Shown: positions 8,610-16,816, numbered from the stretch's first letter. The stretch: DNA of 64,000 bases from a bacterium YEK0313 (GCA_000751295.2 CCMO02000002.1:890501-954500); one strand, 5' to 3'. The notes: generated from the sequence alone by a model not told the origin. Numbers and translations: made by a program.

Positions 8610-9428
8610 TCACTCTCCTCCGAACAGCTTGTGGCCGCTATCGACGCCGATGCCGCCGTCGACCGGCAGGATCGCACCGGTCGTGTAGGCGCCGCCGCGG
8701 CCGCACAGGAACAGGAGACAGCCCATGATGTCGCTCGGCCGGCCGATGCGGCCGAGGGGGCTGTCCTGCTCGGCGCGAGCCTTGCCCGCCTCGCTCGACA
8801 GCGCGAACGCGGTCATGCGGCTCATGAACGGGCCGGGCGCGATGGCGTTGACGGTAATCTGCCTGTGCGCGAGCTCGATGGCCAGGATCTTGGTGAGATG
8901 GTGCACGGCCGCCTTGGAGGCCGCATAGGAATAGGCGCCGGCGCCGACCGGCTGCGTGCCCATGACCGAGCCGACATTGACGACACGCGCCGGATCGTCG
9001 GGGCTGGCGGCCTTGTCGAGCAGCGGCAGGAGCTCGCGGGTCAGCGTGAACAGGCCGGCGACATTGACCGACATGACGCCGTCCCAGGCCTTGAACGGGA
9101 AGCGTTCCAGCGGCTCACCCCAGGTCTTGCCGGCATTGTTCCAGAGAATGTCGAGCCGGTCGGTGCGCGCCCTGACCGCATCGGCGAGCGCGACGACGCC
9201 GGCTTCCGTGCCGACATCGCCGGCAAAGCCTTCCGCCCGGCCCGGTCCGCCGAGGCCGTTGAGCTCGGCGGCGACCGCCTCGCAGGCATCGCCCTTGCGC
9301 GAGGCGATGAGCACGCGGGCGCCTGCCATGACCAGTGCCTCGGCGCCCATGCGGCCGATGCCGGTGGCGCCGCCGGTGACCAGCGCGGTCTTGCCCTTGA
9401 GACCGAAGAGATCGTCGAGAAAAGCCAT
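8610..9428 (-). CDS. SDR family oxidoreductase
   Basis: Classical short-chain dehydrogenase of 272 aa from the chosen ATG. It has TGGATGIG (18-25), NNAG (97-100), Tyr168/Lys172 in YSYAASK, and the C-terminal LPVDGGIG that closes the cofactor site. The substrate is unknown. In this cluster it could oxidise a hydroxyl on the ring or side chain of the imported acid, or act as a second 3-hydroxyacyl-CoA dehydrogenase. An alternative ATG at 9443 adds five residues but sits on top of its own GAGG site. A hairpin lies just upstream, between this gene and the acyl-CoA dehydrogenase. Confidence 0.85.
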   Translation of the reverse strand: MAFLDDLFGLKGKTALVTGGATGIGRMGAEALVMAGARVLIASRKGDACEAVAAELNGLGGPGRAEGFAGDVGTEAGVVALADAVRARTDRLDILWNNAGKTWGEPLERFPFKAWDGVMSVNVAGLFTLTRELLPLLDKAASPDDPARVVNVGSVMGTQPVGAGAYSYAASKAAVHHLTKILAIELAHRQITVNAIAPGPFMSRMTAFALSSEAGKARAEQDSPLGRIGRPSDIMGCLLFLCGRGGAYTTGAILPVDGGIGVDSGHKLFGGE

Positions 9429-9456
9429 GGCCAGCCTATTCATTCCTCAAGAAATC

Positions 9457-9480
9457 GAGCCCCCGACCGCGCGGGGGCTC
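9457..9480 (-). terminator. intercistronic hairpin, possible partial terminator
   Basis: A perfect 8-bp inverted repeat, GAGCCCCC (9457-9464) and GGGGGCTC (9473-9480), with an 8-nt loop. It sits 20 nt after the stop of the acyl-CoA dehydrogenase and 28 nt before the SDR start. Only a weak T-rich stretch (GATTTCTTG) follows on the minus strand, so it may attenuate transcription or stabilise the upstream mRNA 3' end rather than stop transcription fully. Confidence 0.5.
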
Positions 9481-9500
9481 CGCTCGTTGCGCCGTCCCGA

Positions 9501-10637
9501 TCAGAAGCCGCGCGCCAGCGCCACCCGGTCGGCATGGAAGTCGGCGTCGCCATAGAGTTCGGAGGCGACCTGCATGCGCTTGGCGAAAAGACCGATGTCG
9601 ATGGCATCGGTCATGCCGATGCCGCCATGCATCTGGATCGCCTCCTGGGCCGCGAGGCGGGCGACGGACGCGGCCTTGGCCTTGGCGACCGAGACGGCGA
9701 GCGCGGCGCCGGCCGGGTCGTCGTCGAGCGCCTGCAGCGCGGCGAGCACGGCCGACTTGACGATCTCGATCTCGCAGAAGAGCTGGGCGGCGCGGTGCTG
9801 CAGCGCCTGGAACGATCCGATGGTGCGGCCGAACTGCTTGCGCTCGCGGAGATAGGCGACCGTGCGGCCGAAGGTCTCCTGGGCATTGCCCGAGAGCTCC
9901 GCGGCAAGGCCGGCGCGGCCCGCGCCGAGCACGACCTCGAGCAGGCCGAGGCCGTCGTCGACCTCGCCGACGACATCCGCGCCGGTCACCTGGACATCGT
10001 CGAAGCCGAGCCTGGCCGCGCCGCGGGCATCGAGCGTCGCGATCCGCTCCGTCGCGAGGCCGTTCGCCCTGGCATCGACGAGGAACAGGCTGATGCCCTT
10101 GTCCTCGCCGGCGCTGCCGGCCGTGCGCGCCGCGACCAGCACCGCATCGGCGACATGGCCGTCGGCCACCATGGTCTTGACGCCGTTCAGCTTGAAGCCG
10201 TTGCCCGAGGCCTCCGCCGTGAGCGCGGTTGCCGCCGGCGCATGGCGCCGGCCTTCGTCGACGGCGGTCGCGATGATCGCCTCGCCGCGCGCGATCGCCG
10301 GCAGCCAGCGCTCCTTCTGGGCGGCGCTGCCGCCGCGCGACAATGCCGTCGCCGCCATGACGGCGGTCGAGAGGAAGGGCGAGGCGGCGAGCGTGCGGCC
10401 CATCTCCTCGCAGACGAGGCCGGCGCCGACAAAACCGAAGCCGAGCCCCCCGGCCTCTTCCGGCACCAGAATGCCGGTCCAACCCATCTCCGCCATGTCG
10501 CGCCAGAGCGCACGGTCGAAACCGTCGGCGACGCGTTCGTCGCGCAGGCGCCGGAGTGCCGCCACCGGCGACTTCTCGCTCACGAAACCGCGGGCGGCAT
10601 CCTGGAGCAGGCGCTGGTCTTCATTCAGAACGAGCAT
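9501..10637 (-). CDS. acyl-CoA dehydrogenase, smaller subunit-like
   Basis: Acyl-CoA dehydrogenase-fold protein, 378 aa. It has the N-terminal helical domain, a shortened middle domain and a C-terminal FAD-contacting block QMHGGIGMTDAID near 338-350. The family's catalytic Glu motif (E-G-T) is not visible at the C-terminus, which ends with KRMQVASELYGDADFH. In actinobacterial FadE28/FadE29-type and PimD/PimC-type systems such proteins form heterotetramers with an adjacent full subunit that carries the base. The neighbour 19 nt upstream fits that role. I infer a two-component dehydrogenase for a bulky or branched acyl-CoA; not proven. Confidence 0.88.
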   Translation of the reverse strand: MLVLNEDQRLLQDAARGFVSEKSPVAALRRLRDERVADGFDRALWRDMAEMGWTGILVPEEAGGLGFGFVGAGLVCEEMGRTLAASPFLSTAVMAATALSRGGSAAQKERWLPAIARGEAIIATAVDEGRRHAPAATALTAEASGNGFKLNGVKTMVADGHVADAVLVAARTAGSAGEDKGISLFLVDARANGLATERIATLDARGAARLGFDDVQVTGADVVGEVDDGLGLLEVVLGAGRAGLAAELSGNAQETFGRTVAYLRERKQFGRTIGSFQALQHRAAQLFCEIEIVKSAVLAALQALDDDPAGAALAVSVAKAKAASVARLAAQEAIQMHGGIGMTDAIDIGLFAKRMQVASELYGDADFHADRVALARGF

Positions 10638-10656
10638 GATGAACTCCCGCTCGGGC

Positions 10657-11847
10657 TCAGGCGGAGGGCAGGTCGAGCAGGCGCTTGGCGACGATGTCGA
10701 GCATCACCTCCGACGTGCCGCCTTCGATCGAATTGGCCTTGGTGCGCAGCCAGGACCGGGGCAGATCGCCGTCGTTTGAGCGCTGGCCTTCCCATTCCAG
10801 CCCGTCATGACCGGCGAGCCGCATGATCAGCTCGTAGCGGCGCTTGTTCAGCTCGGTGCCGTAATATTTGAGCACGGCCGACTTGTCGCCGACGCCGCGG
10901 CCACCAGCCGCCGCCTCGTCCTTGTAGCGCGCCATGGTGGCGGCGAAGGCGAGCGCGTCGACCTCGGCGCGCGCGGCATCGGTGCGCAGGAAGGCATCCG
11001 CCAGCCGGCCGCCGGCATCAAGCCCGATCTCCTCGGCGGCAAGCTGTCCGGGCGACCGGCCGGTGGTGAGGCCGCCGGTGCCGCCGCCGATCATCTCGCG
11101 CTCGTGCGTGAGCAGATATTTGGCGATGTCCCAGCCGCGGTTGAGCGTGCCGACGAGATTGGCCTTCGGCACCTTCACGCCGTCGAAGAAGGTCTCGCAG
11201 AACGGCGACTTGCCGGAGATCAGCGTGATCGGCTTGGTCGAGACGCCCGGCCAGGTCATGTCGAACAGGACGAAGGAAATGCCGAGATGCTTGGGCGCCG
11301 CCGGATCGGTGCGCACCAGGCAGAAGATCATGTCGGCCTTGTCGGCATAGCTCGTCCAGATCTTCGAGCCGGTGACGACGAAATGGTCGCCGGCATCCTC
11401 GGCGCGGGTCTGGAGCGAAGCAAGGTCGGAGCCGGCATTCGGCTCCGAATAGCCCTGGCACCAGCGGATCTCGCCGCGCGCGATGCGCGGCAGATGTTCC
11501 TTCTTCTGCTCTTCGCTGCCGAAGGCGAGAAGGGCCGGCCCCAGCATCCAGATGCCGAAGCTCTCGAGCGGCGAGCGCGCGCCGATCGCCGCCATCTCCT
11601 GCTTCAGCACCTTCACCTGTTCATGGTCGAGGCCGCCGCCGCCATAGGCCTTGGGCCAGGCCGGCACGGTCCAGCCGCGCGCGGCCATGCGCTCCATCCA
11701 GACGCGCTGCGCCTCGGATTGGAAAACCCAGTTGCGGCCGCCCCAGCAGATGTCCTCGTCGCCATGCGTCGGGGTCCGCATTTCCGGGGGGCAGTTGGCG
11801 TCGAGCCAAGCGCGCGTCTCCAGCCGAAAGGCCTCCAGCGCATCCAT
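10657..11847 (-). CDS. acyl-CoA dehydrogenase, larger catalytic subunit-like
   Basis: Acyl-CoA dehydrogenase, 396 aa. It shows YSEPNAGSDLA (about 133-143) and TGSKIWTSYAD in the flavin-binding middle domain, and NSIEGGTSEV near the C-terminus, with the Glu expected to act as base. It belongs to the FadE29/PimC-like group, whose members pair with a smaller subunit. That partner starts 19 nt downstream. This is the promoter-proximal gene of the long minus-strand catabolic run. It faces the acyl-CoA ligase gene across a 264-bp divergent region that contains a palindromic operator candidate. Confidence 0.9.
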   Translation of the reverse strand: MDALEAFRLETRAWLDANCPPEMRTPTHGDEDICWGGRNWVFQSEAQRVWMERMAARGWTVPAWPKAYGGGGLDHEQVKVLKQEMAAIGARSPLESFGIWMLGPALLAFGSEEQKKEHLPRIARGEIRWCQGYSEPNAGSDLASLQTRAEDAGDHFVVTGSKIWTSYADKADMIFCLVRTDPAAPKHLGISFVLFDMTWPGVSTKPITLISGKSPFCETFFDGVKVPKANLVGTLNRGWDIAKYLLTHEREMIGGGTGGLTTGRSPGQLAAEEIGLDAGGRLADAFLRTDAARAEVDALAFAATMARYKDEAAAGGRGVGDKSAVLKYYGTELNKRRYELIMRLAGHDGLEWEGQRSNDGDLPRSWLRTKANSIEGGTSEVMLDIVAKRLLDLPSA

Positions 11848-11901
11848 CGGCGTCTCCCTCGCGGCCGGTGATCTTTTTGAACCCGGCGCTGCTTTCGTTC
11901 A

Positions 11902-11931
11902 TTGACGCGCCCGCCGGGGCGGGGACATACT
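11902..11931 (+). promoter_or_regulatory. candidate sigma70-like promoter of the ligase-TetR unit
   Basis: TTGACG (11902-11907) and CATACT (11926-11931) are separated by 18 bp, upstream of the acyl-CoA ligase gene. The -10-like element lies inside the left arm of the palindrome at 11925-11942, so a repressor bound there would block RNA polymerase. The call is by eye; in GC-rich alphaproteobacteria promoters are poorly conserved. Confidence 0.4.
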
Positions 11932-11942
11932 CGGGAGTATGT
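11925..11942. promoter_or_regulatory. palindromic operator, likely TetR site
   Basis: Perfect inverted repeat of 8-bp arms, ACATACTC and GAGTATGT, around a GG centre. It is AT-richer than its surroundings and lies midway between two divergent catabolic transcripts. The size and symmetry suit a TetR-family dimer, and the only regulator in the cluster is the TetR encoded at 13780-14412. Binding here could control both directions. Confidence 0.6.
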
Positions 11943-12111
11943 TCGGGCCGAAATGGCTTGTCGAGAGGTTTCGTGCTGCGGCTGCGAAACTTTTTCGCAC
12001 AGGCGGCGAGGCCCGGCCTGCGGGGGCCGCCGCGGCGCCCGCCAAGGACAAGAAAAGACGAGATGATCACGCGCCGGACAGAGGCGCGATCGAGACACGG
12101 GAGGATGCCGC

Positions 12112-13752
12112 ATGTTGCGCGGTATGATGATGGATACGCCGCTGAATGTTTCGGCTGCGATCGAATATGGCGCGGAAATGCACCCCGATGCCGCGATCGT
12201 ATCGGCCACGATCGAGGGCGGCATCCATCGAACGACCTATGCCGAAACGCTGCCGCGCGTCGCCAAGCTCGCCCATGCGCTGACCACGCTCGGCGTGAAG
12301 GAAGGCGACCGGGTGGCGACGCTGGCCTGGAACGGCTACCGCCATTTCGAGCTCTATTATGCCATCGGCGGCATCGGCGCGGTCACCCATACGATCAATC
12401 CGCGGCTGTTCCCGGAACAGCTCGTCTATATCGTCAATCACGCCAAGGACCGGGTGCTGTTCTTCGACATCAATCTCGCGCCGCTGGTCGCCAAGATGCG
12501 CGCGCACTGGCCGAAGGACCTGATCTACGTCGCCATGACCGATGCCGCGCACAAGCCGACCGGCGAAGGCCTGGAGGACGTGCTCGTCTACGAGGACCTC
12601 ATCGCCGGCCAGCCCTCGACATTCGCCTGGCCGCGGATCGACGAGAACGCCGCCTGCTCGCTCTGCTACACGTCCGGCACGACGGGCGAGCCGAAGGGCG
12701 CGCTCTACAGCCAGCGCTCGGTCATGCTGCACGCGCTGTTCACGCTCACCTCGGGCATGTCGAGCCTCGGCTCCGGCGCGACCATCCTGCCGGTCGTCCC
12801 GCTGTTCCACGTCAATGCCTGGGGCCTGCCCTATACCGCGCCGATCGTCGGCATCAACCTGGTCATGCCAGGGGTCAAGCTCGACGGCCCCAATCTCTAC
12901 GACCTCCTGGAGACGGAAAAGGCCACCTCGTCCTGGGGCGTGCCGACGGTCTGGCTCGGCCTGCTCGCCGAGATCGCCAAGCGCGGCGCCAAGCCCTCGG
13001 CGCTGTCGGAGGTGATCATCGGCGGCTCGGCCGCGCCCCGCGCCATGATCGAGAGCTTCGAGACCATGGGCGTCAGCGTCGTCCACGGCTGGGGCATGAC
13101 CGAGATGAGCCCGGTCGGCACGCTCGGCGTCCTCGCGATGAAGGACAGGGCGAAGCCGCTGCAGGAGCGCATCGACCTGAAGGGACGGCAGGGCCGGCGC
13201 ATGTTCGGCGTCGAGCTGAAGATCGTCGACGAGGAAGGCCGGCGCCTGCCCCATGACGGCGAGGCCTCCGGCGAGCTCTTCGTGCGCGGGCCGGCCATCG
13301 TCTCGGGCTATTACGAGAATGCCGAGGCCACGGCCCGGGCGCTCGACAAGGACGGCTGGTTCGGCACCGGCGACGTCGCGAAGATCACACCCGACGGCTA
13401 TCTCATCATCGTCGACCGCACCAAGGACCTCGTCAAATCCGGCGGCGAGTGGATCTCCTCGATCGATGTCGAGAACGCGGCCATGGCCCATCCCGGCATC
13501 GCCGCCTGCGCGGTCATCGGGGTGCCGCATCCCAAATGGCAGGAGCGGCCGCTCATGGTGGTGGTCAAGTCGGCCGGCGCCGAGCCGAAGAAGGAAGAGA
13601 TCTTCGCGACACTGGAAAAGGCCATCGCCAAGTGGCAGATGCCCGACGACGTCGTGTTCGTCGAGCAGTTGCCGCTGACGGCCACCGGCAAGGTGTCGAA
13701 ACTGACGCTGCGCAAGCAGTTCGCCGACCATCCGCTGCCGGATGCCGGCTGA
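12112..13752 (+). CDS. acyl-CoA ligase (AMP-forming)
   Basis: ANL-superfamily ligase that activates a carboxylic acid to its CoA thioester via an acyl-adenylate; 546 aa. The phosphate loop YTSGTTGEPKG lies at about 185-195, the A5-like WGMTE near 326, the hinge region DRTKDLVKSGGEW near 435, and the C-terminal TATGKVSK with the adenylation lysine near 527. It resembles medium-chain and methylthiopropionyl-CoA ligases (DmdB-like), but the substrate is unknown. GGGAGG precedes the start. It is divergent from the acyl-CoA dehydrogenase operon and should supply its CoA substrate. Confidence 0.92.
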   Translation: MLRGMMMDTPLNVSAAIEYGAEMHPDAAIVSATIEGGIHRTTYAETLPRVAKLAHALTTLGVKEGDRVATLAWNGYRHFELYYAIGGIGAVTHTINPRLFPEQLVYIVNHAKDRVLFFDINLAPLVAKMRAHWPKDLIYVAMTDAAHKPTGEGLEDVLVYEDLIAGQPSTFAWPRIDENAACSLCYTSGTTGEPKGALYSQRSVMLHALFTLTSGMSSLGSGATILPVVPLFHVNAWGLPYTAPIVGINLVMPGVKLDGPNLYDLLETEKATSSWGVPTVWLGLLAEIAKRGAKPSALSEVIIGGSAAPRAMIESFETMGVSVVHGWGMTEMSPVGTLGVLAMKDRAKPLQERIDLKGRQGRRMFGVELKIVDEEGRRLPHDGEASGELFVRGPAIVSGYYENAEATARALDKDGWFGTGDVAKITPDGYLIIVDRTKDLVKSGGEWISSIDVENAAMAHPGIAACAVIGVPHPKWQERPLMVVVKSAGAEPKKEEIFATLEKAIAKWQMPDDVVFVEQLPLTATGKVSKLTLRKQFADHPLPDAG

Positions 13753-13779
13753 CCGACCGACCGCGGACGACCGGCCACC

Positions 13780-14412
13780 ATGTCGCTGACAATCGAAGAC
13801 GTCGTCCCCCAGGATCGCCGCGAGGAAGTGCTCGCGGCGGCGGCCGAGTGCTTCATGCGCCGCGGCTACGAACAGACCTCGATGGACGATGTCGCGGACA
13901 TGCTCGGCGCGACCAAGGGCCGCGTCTACCACCATTTCCGCTCCAAGCCCGAACTGTTCTTCGAGGTCTATCGCCGTGCGATGGCGATCCTGATGCATGC
14001 CGTCGAGCCGATCACCCGGCGCAGCGGCAGCGCCGGCGAGCGCCTGGGCGGCATGGCCAGGGCGCATACCCTGGCGATGATGGAAACGCGCTCGTTCCAG
14101 CGCAGCCTGACGCTTGGCGTCGATCTCTACCGCTTCGGCCATACCGGGCCCGAGCACAAGGCGGCGCTCGAGGAGCTGATGAGCCTGCGCTTCGTCTACG
14201 AGGACCTCTACCGCGACACATTCGCGGCCGGCCTTGCCGACGGCACGCTCGAAGTCTCCGATCCTTCGCTCGCCATGCGCACCCTGCTCGGCGCGCTCAA
14301 CTGGGTGGCGGTGTGGTACACGCCGCGCCCGGGCGAGACACGCGCCCATCGCGAACGCCTGGCCGACGAGATCGTCGAAACCGTGCTCGGCGGCTACCGC
14401 GCCCGGCGCTGA
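13780..14412 (+). CDS. TetR family transcriptional regulator
   Basis: TetR/AcrR-type repressor, 210 aa. The N-terminal HTH is at about 12-60, with FMRRGYEQTSMDDVADMLG and the recognition region GRVYHHFRSKPELF. The C-terminal ligand-binding domain is of the size typical for acyl-CoA-sensing members. It starts 27 nt after the ligase stop, so it is probably co-transcribed and autoregulated. The natural target is the palindrome at 11925-11942. The inducer is likely the acid or its CoA ester, by analogy with other beta-oxidation TetR proteins (inference). Confidence 0.9.
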   Translation: MSLTIEDVVPQDRREEVLAAAAECFMRRGYEQTSMDDVADMLGATKGRVYHHFRSKPELFFEVYRRAMAILMHAVEPITRRSGSAGERLGGMARAHTLAMMETRSFQRSLTLGVDLYRFGHTGPEHKAALEELMSLRFVYEDLYRDTFAAGLADGTLEVSDPSLAMRTLLGALNWVAVWYTPRPGETRAHRERLADEIVETVLGGYRARR

Positions 14413-14444
14413 CCGCCGCAAATGTCACCGGGAAAGGCCAGGCC

Positions 14445-14870
14445 ATGGCGAAACGTGTGACCGGGCGCTGCCTCTGCGGCGCCGTGACCTTCGGCTTCGA
14501 CGCGGCACCGGTCATGACGCGCGCCTGCTGGTGCCGCGACTGCCAATATCTCGCCTCGGGCAATGCGTCGATGACCGCGATTTTCTCGACCGAGACCTTC
14601 TCCGTATCGGGCGAGCTTGCGGCCTACGAAAGCGCCGCCGACAGCGGCAACCGCATCCGCCGCCGGTTCTGCCCGCGCTGCGGCACGCCGCTGTTCAGCG
14701 ACGACCTCGCCCTGCCGGAATATATGGTGGTCAGGGTCGGCGCCCTCGACGACCGCGAGATCGGCAAGCCGCAAAGTGTGATCTGGACCGGCTCGGCGCC
14801 GAGCTGGGGTCATGTCGACCCCGACCTTCCCCAGACACCGGGGCATCCCGCGCAGATCCGCGCCGAGTAG
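14445..14870 (+). CDS. GFA family (glutathione-dependent formaldehyde-activating-like) protein
   Basis: Small zinc-binding protein of the GFA family (PF04828), 141 aa. The conserved cysteines are visible in GRCLCGAV (about 7-14), CWCRDCQ and RFCPRCGTPLF, matching the structural and catalytic zinc sites of Gfa/CENP-V-like folds. Most members are not true formaldehyde enzymes, so the function stays open. It follows the TetR gene by 32 nt on the same strand and may be in the same transcript. It converges with ddl, the two stops being about 10 nt apart. Confidence 0.85.
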   Translation: MAKRVTGRCLCGAVTFGFDAAPVMTRACWCRDCQYLASGNASMTAIFSTETFSVSGELAAYESAADSGNRIRRRFCPRCGTPLFSDDLALPEYMVVRVGALDDREIGKPQSVIWTGSAPSWGHVDPDLPQTPGHPAQIRAE

Positions 14871-14880
14871 GGCGCGGCCA

Positions 14881-15954
14881 TCAGGCCGTGGTCCGCTCGG
14901 CACGCGCGAGGCCATGGGCGACCAGCGCCTCGATCACCTGCGCGTAGCGGATGCCGCTTGCATCCAGCGCCTTGGCGTACATCGAAATGTCGGTGAAGCC
15001 CGGAATGGTGTTGATCTCGTTGACGACGAGGCTGCCGTCGCCGCGCAGGAAGAAGTCGACGCGCGCCATGCCGTCGCAGCCGAGGCTGAGAAACGCCTCG
15101 CGCGCCATGCGCTGCAGCCGCGCGATGTCATCCTCGGGAAGCTGCGCAGGCACGCTCAGCACCGCCCCGTCGGCGTCGATATATTTGGCGTCGTAGCTGT
15201 AGAAGCCGTGGCTGTCGGCGGCGGCGATCTCGCCGGGCAGCGAGACGAACAGCTCGCCGTCGGGCCGTTCGAGCACGCTCAGCTCGATCTCGCGGCCCTT
15301 GACGAATTCCTCGACCAGCACCTTGCGGTCGTGCCGGAAGGCCTCGGCGAGCGCGGCGGCGAAGCCGTCCGGCGTCGTCACCTTGCTGACGCCGACGGAC
15401 GAGCCCTGGCGCGCCGGCTTGACGAAGAGCGGCAGCCCGAGCGCGGCGCTGACGGTCTCGAAGGACGGCGTCTCGCCCTGCTGCACGGTGACGAACCGCG
15501 CGACCGGCAGGCCCGCCGCAGCCAGCAGGCGCTTGGTCACGTCCTTGTCGATGGCGGTCGCCGATCCTAGGATGCCGCAGCCCACCAGCGGCACACCGAG
15601 CACCTCGGCAAAGCCCTGGACCGAGCCGTCCTCGCCGTGCAGGCCATGGAGCACGGGAAAGATCAGGTCGATCGCCGGCAGCTCGCGCGGCGCACCCGCG
15701 CCGGTCACCGCCAGGAGGCGGCCGCGGCCGCCGGGCAGGAAGGCAAGCTCCGCTCCGCCTTCGGCGATCGTCTCGGGCAGACGGCCCTCGGCCAGCTCCT
15801 GCCCGAGCCAGCGGCCGTCACGCGTCACGAAGACCGGGATCACCTCGAAGCGGTCCGCATCGAGCGCCTCGACGACGTTGCGGGCGGACATGATGGAGAC
15901 GTCGTGCTCGGCGGAACGGCCGCCGAACAGGACGGCGATGCGCAAACGGGTCAT
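14881..15954 (-). CDS. ddl: D-alanine--D-alanine ligase
   Basis: ATP-grasp ligase that makes the D-Ala-D-Ala dipeptide of peptidoglycan in the cytosol; 357 aa, DdlA-type length. It starts with LRIAVLFGGRSAEHDVS, has VFPVLHG-type block IFPVLHGLHGEDGS and VKPARQGSSVGVSK for ATP and substrate binding, and ends with the Mg-binding NEINTIPGFTDISMYAK. The common lysyl/tyrosyl loop is present at SYDAKY. It stands alone, not in the dcw cluster with murC/ftsQ, so it may be the dispersed housekeeping copy or a second Ddl. Confidence 0.95.
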   Translation of the reverse strand: MTRLRIAVLFGGRSAEHDVSIMSARNVVEALDADRFEVIPVFVTRDGRWLGQELAEGRLPETIAEGGAELAFLPGGRGRLLAVTGAGAPRELPAIDLIFPVLHGLHGEDGSVQGFAEVLGVPLVGCGILGSATAIDKDVTKRLLAAAGLPVARFVTVQQGETPSFETVSAALGLPLFVKPARQGSSVGVSKVTTPDGFAAALAEAFRHDRKVLVEEFVKGREIELSVLERPDGELFVSLPGEIAAADSHGFYSYDAKYIDADGAVLSVPAQLPEDDIARLQRMAREAFLSLGCDGMARVDFFLRGDGSLVVNEINTIPGFTDISMYAKALDASGIRYAQVIEALVAHGLARAERTTA

Positions 15955-16093
15955 GGCGGTTTCCGGTCTTTCAGCGGGTATTTCTCAAGCCTGCCCCGAA
16001 TCGGCAGGCCTGAAGGCTGGGTTGAAGATCCTATCATGGTGCCGCCCGTCACGGCCGCCGGCGCCCGATTGACGGTCGGTCTGGTGCACTCGA

Positions 16094-16127
16094 TGGATAT
16101 CCATATATGATAAAAATGAATATTCAT
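16094..16127 (+). promoter_or_regulatory. paired palindromes before vapB, likely autoregulatory operators
   Basis: Two perfect palindromes lie just before the antitoxin gene: TGGATATCCA (16094-16103) and ATGAATATTCAT (16116-16127), centres 23 bp apart, with CATATATG between them. The stretch is strikingly AT-rich for this DNA and ends 15 nt before the VapB start. Paired palindromes about two helical turns apart suit cooperative binding by a VapBC complex, as known for this toxin-antitoxin class. Confidence 0.6.
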
Positions 16128-16142
16128 GGAGAGGACGAGCCG

Positions 16143-16388
16143 ATGCCGCTCTATGTCCGGGACGATGATGTCGCGGCTATGGCCGCCGAACTGCAGAGCC
16201 TGATCAACGCACGCTCGAAAACCGACGCGGTACGCCAGGCGCTGCAGCATGAAATCGACCGCCAGAAGCGGCGGCTGCCGCTCGCCGCGCGGATATCTGC
16301 GCTGCAGCACCGCGTGGCAGCGCTCGGCCCAACCAACCCGGCCTTCGACAGCAAGGCCTTTTCCGACGAGATGTGGGACGGCCGGTAA
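16143..16388 (+). CDS. vapB: type II antitoxin, VapB family (Rv0623-like)
   Basis: Small DNA-binding antitoxin, 81 aa, of the PSK_trans_fac/Rv0623 type (PF07704). The N-terminal half MPLYVRDDDVAAMAAEL is the ribbon-helix-helix-like DNA-binding part. The C-terminal DSKAFSDEMWDGR is the segment expected to sit in the toxin active site. The start at 16143 has GAGGA 7 nt upstream and matches family N-termini; an ATG 12 codons earlier lies in the operator palindrome. It overlaps vapC by one base (TAATG). Confidence 0.88.
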   Translation: MPLYVRDDDVAAMAAELQSLINARSKTDAVRQALQHEIDRQKRRLPLAARISALQHRVAALGPTNPAFDSKAFSDEMWDGR

Positions 16389-16816
16389 TGTTCATCGATA
16401 CTTCGGCTATCGTTGCGATCCTGCTCGCCGAGGCTGATGCCGATGCCCTGATCCGGCGGATCGAGGAGACGCGTGGGACGCGTTACGTCTCGCCGCTCGT
16501 TCGTTTCGAAGCAGCTCTGGCGATCGCACGGGCGAAAACCCCGGCGGGCGGCGCCCCGCCTGCGGCGCGCGCCGCTCTCATCGAAGAAGGCTGTGCCCTG
16601 GTCGACGCGTTCATCGAGGCGATCGATGCGCGGATGATCGACATATCTCCGATGATCGGCACAGGAGCTGTCGAGGCCGCGAAGACCTATGGCAAAGCGG
16701 TAGGCCACGCGGCCGACCTCAATTTTGGCGACTGCTTCAGCTATGCCTGTGCCCGTCAGCAGAAGGTCGGCCTCCTCTACAGGGGCGACGACTTCGCCCG
16801 GACCGATCTCCGCTAA
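16388..16816 (+). CDS. vapC: type II toxin, VapC family PIN-domain RNase
   Basis: PIN-domain ribonuclease, 142 aa, presumably an RNA-cleaving growth inhibitor held inactive by VapB. The metal-binding acidic residues are Asp4 (MFIDTSA), Glu41 (RFEAALA), Asp115 (NFGDCFSYA) and Asp134/135 (RGDDF), a complete set, so the toxin looks intact. The start codon shares its A with the antitoxin stop codon. An ATG 15 bases earlier would add residues that precede the conserved MFID and is unlikely. It is followed directly by a tandem hairpin repeat. Confidence 0.9.
   Translation: MFIDTSAIVAILLAEADADALIRRIEETRGTRYVSPLVRFEAALAIARAKTPAGGAPPAARAALIEEGCALVDAFIEAIDARMIDISPMIGTGAVEAAKTYGKAVGHAADLNFGDCFSYACARQQKVGLLYRGDDFARTDLR

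Noticed and set aside
11939..12127. Small plus-strand frame of 62 codons before the acyl-CoA ligase gene
   Set aside because: It starts inside the palindromic operator, has no ribosome binding site and its Ala/Lys/Arg-rich translation resembles no protein.
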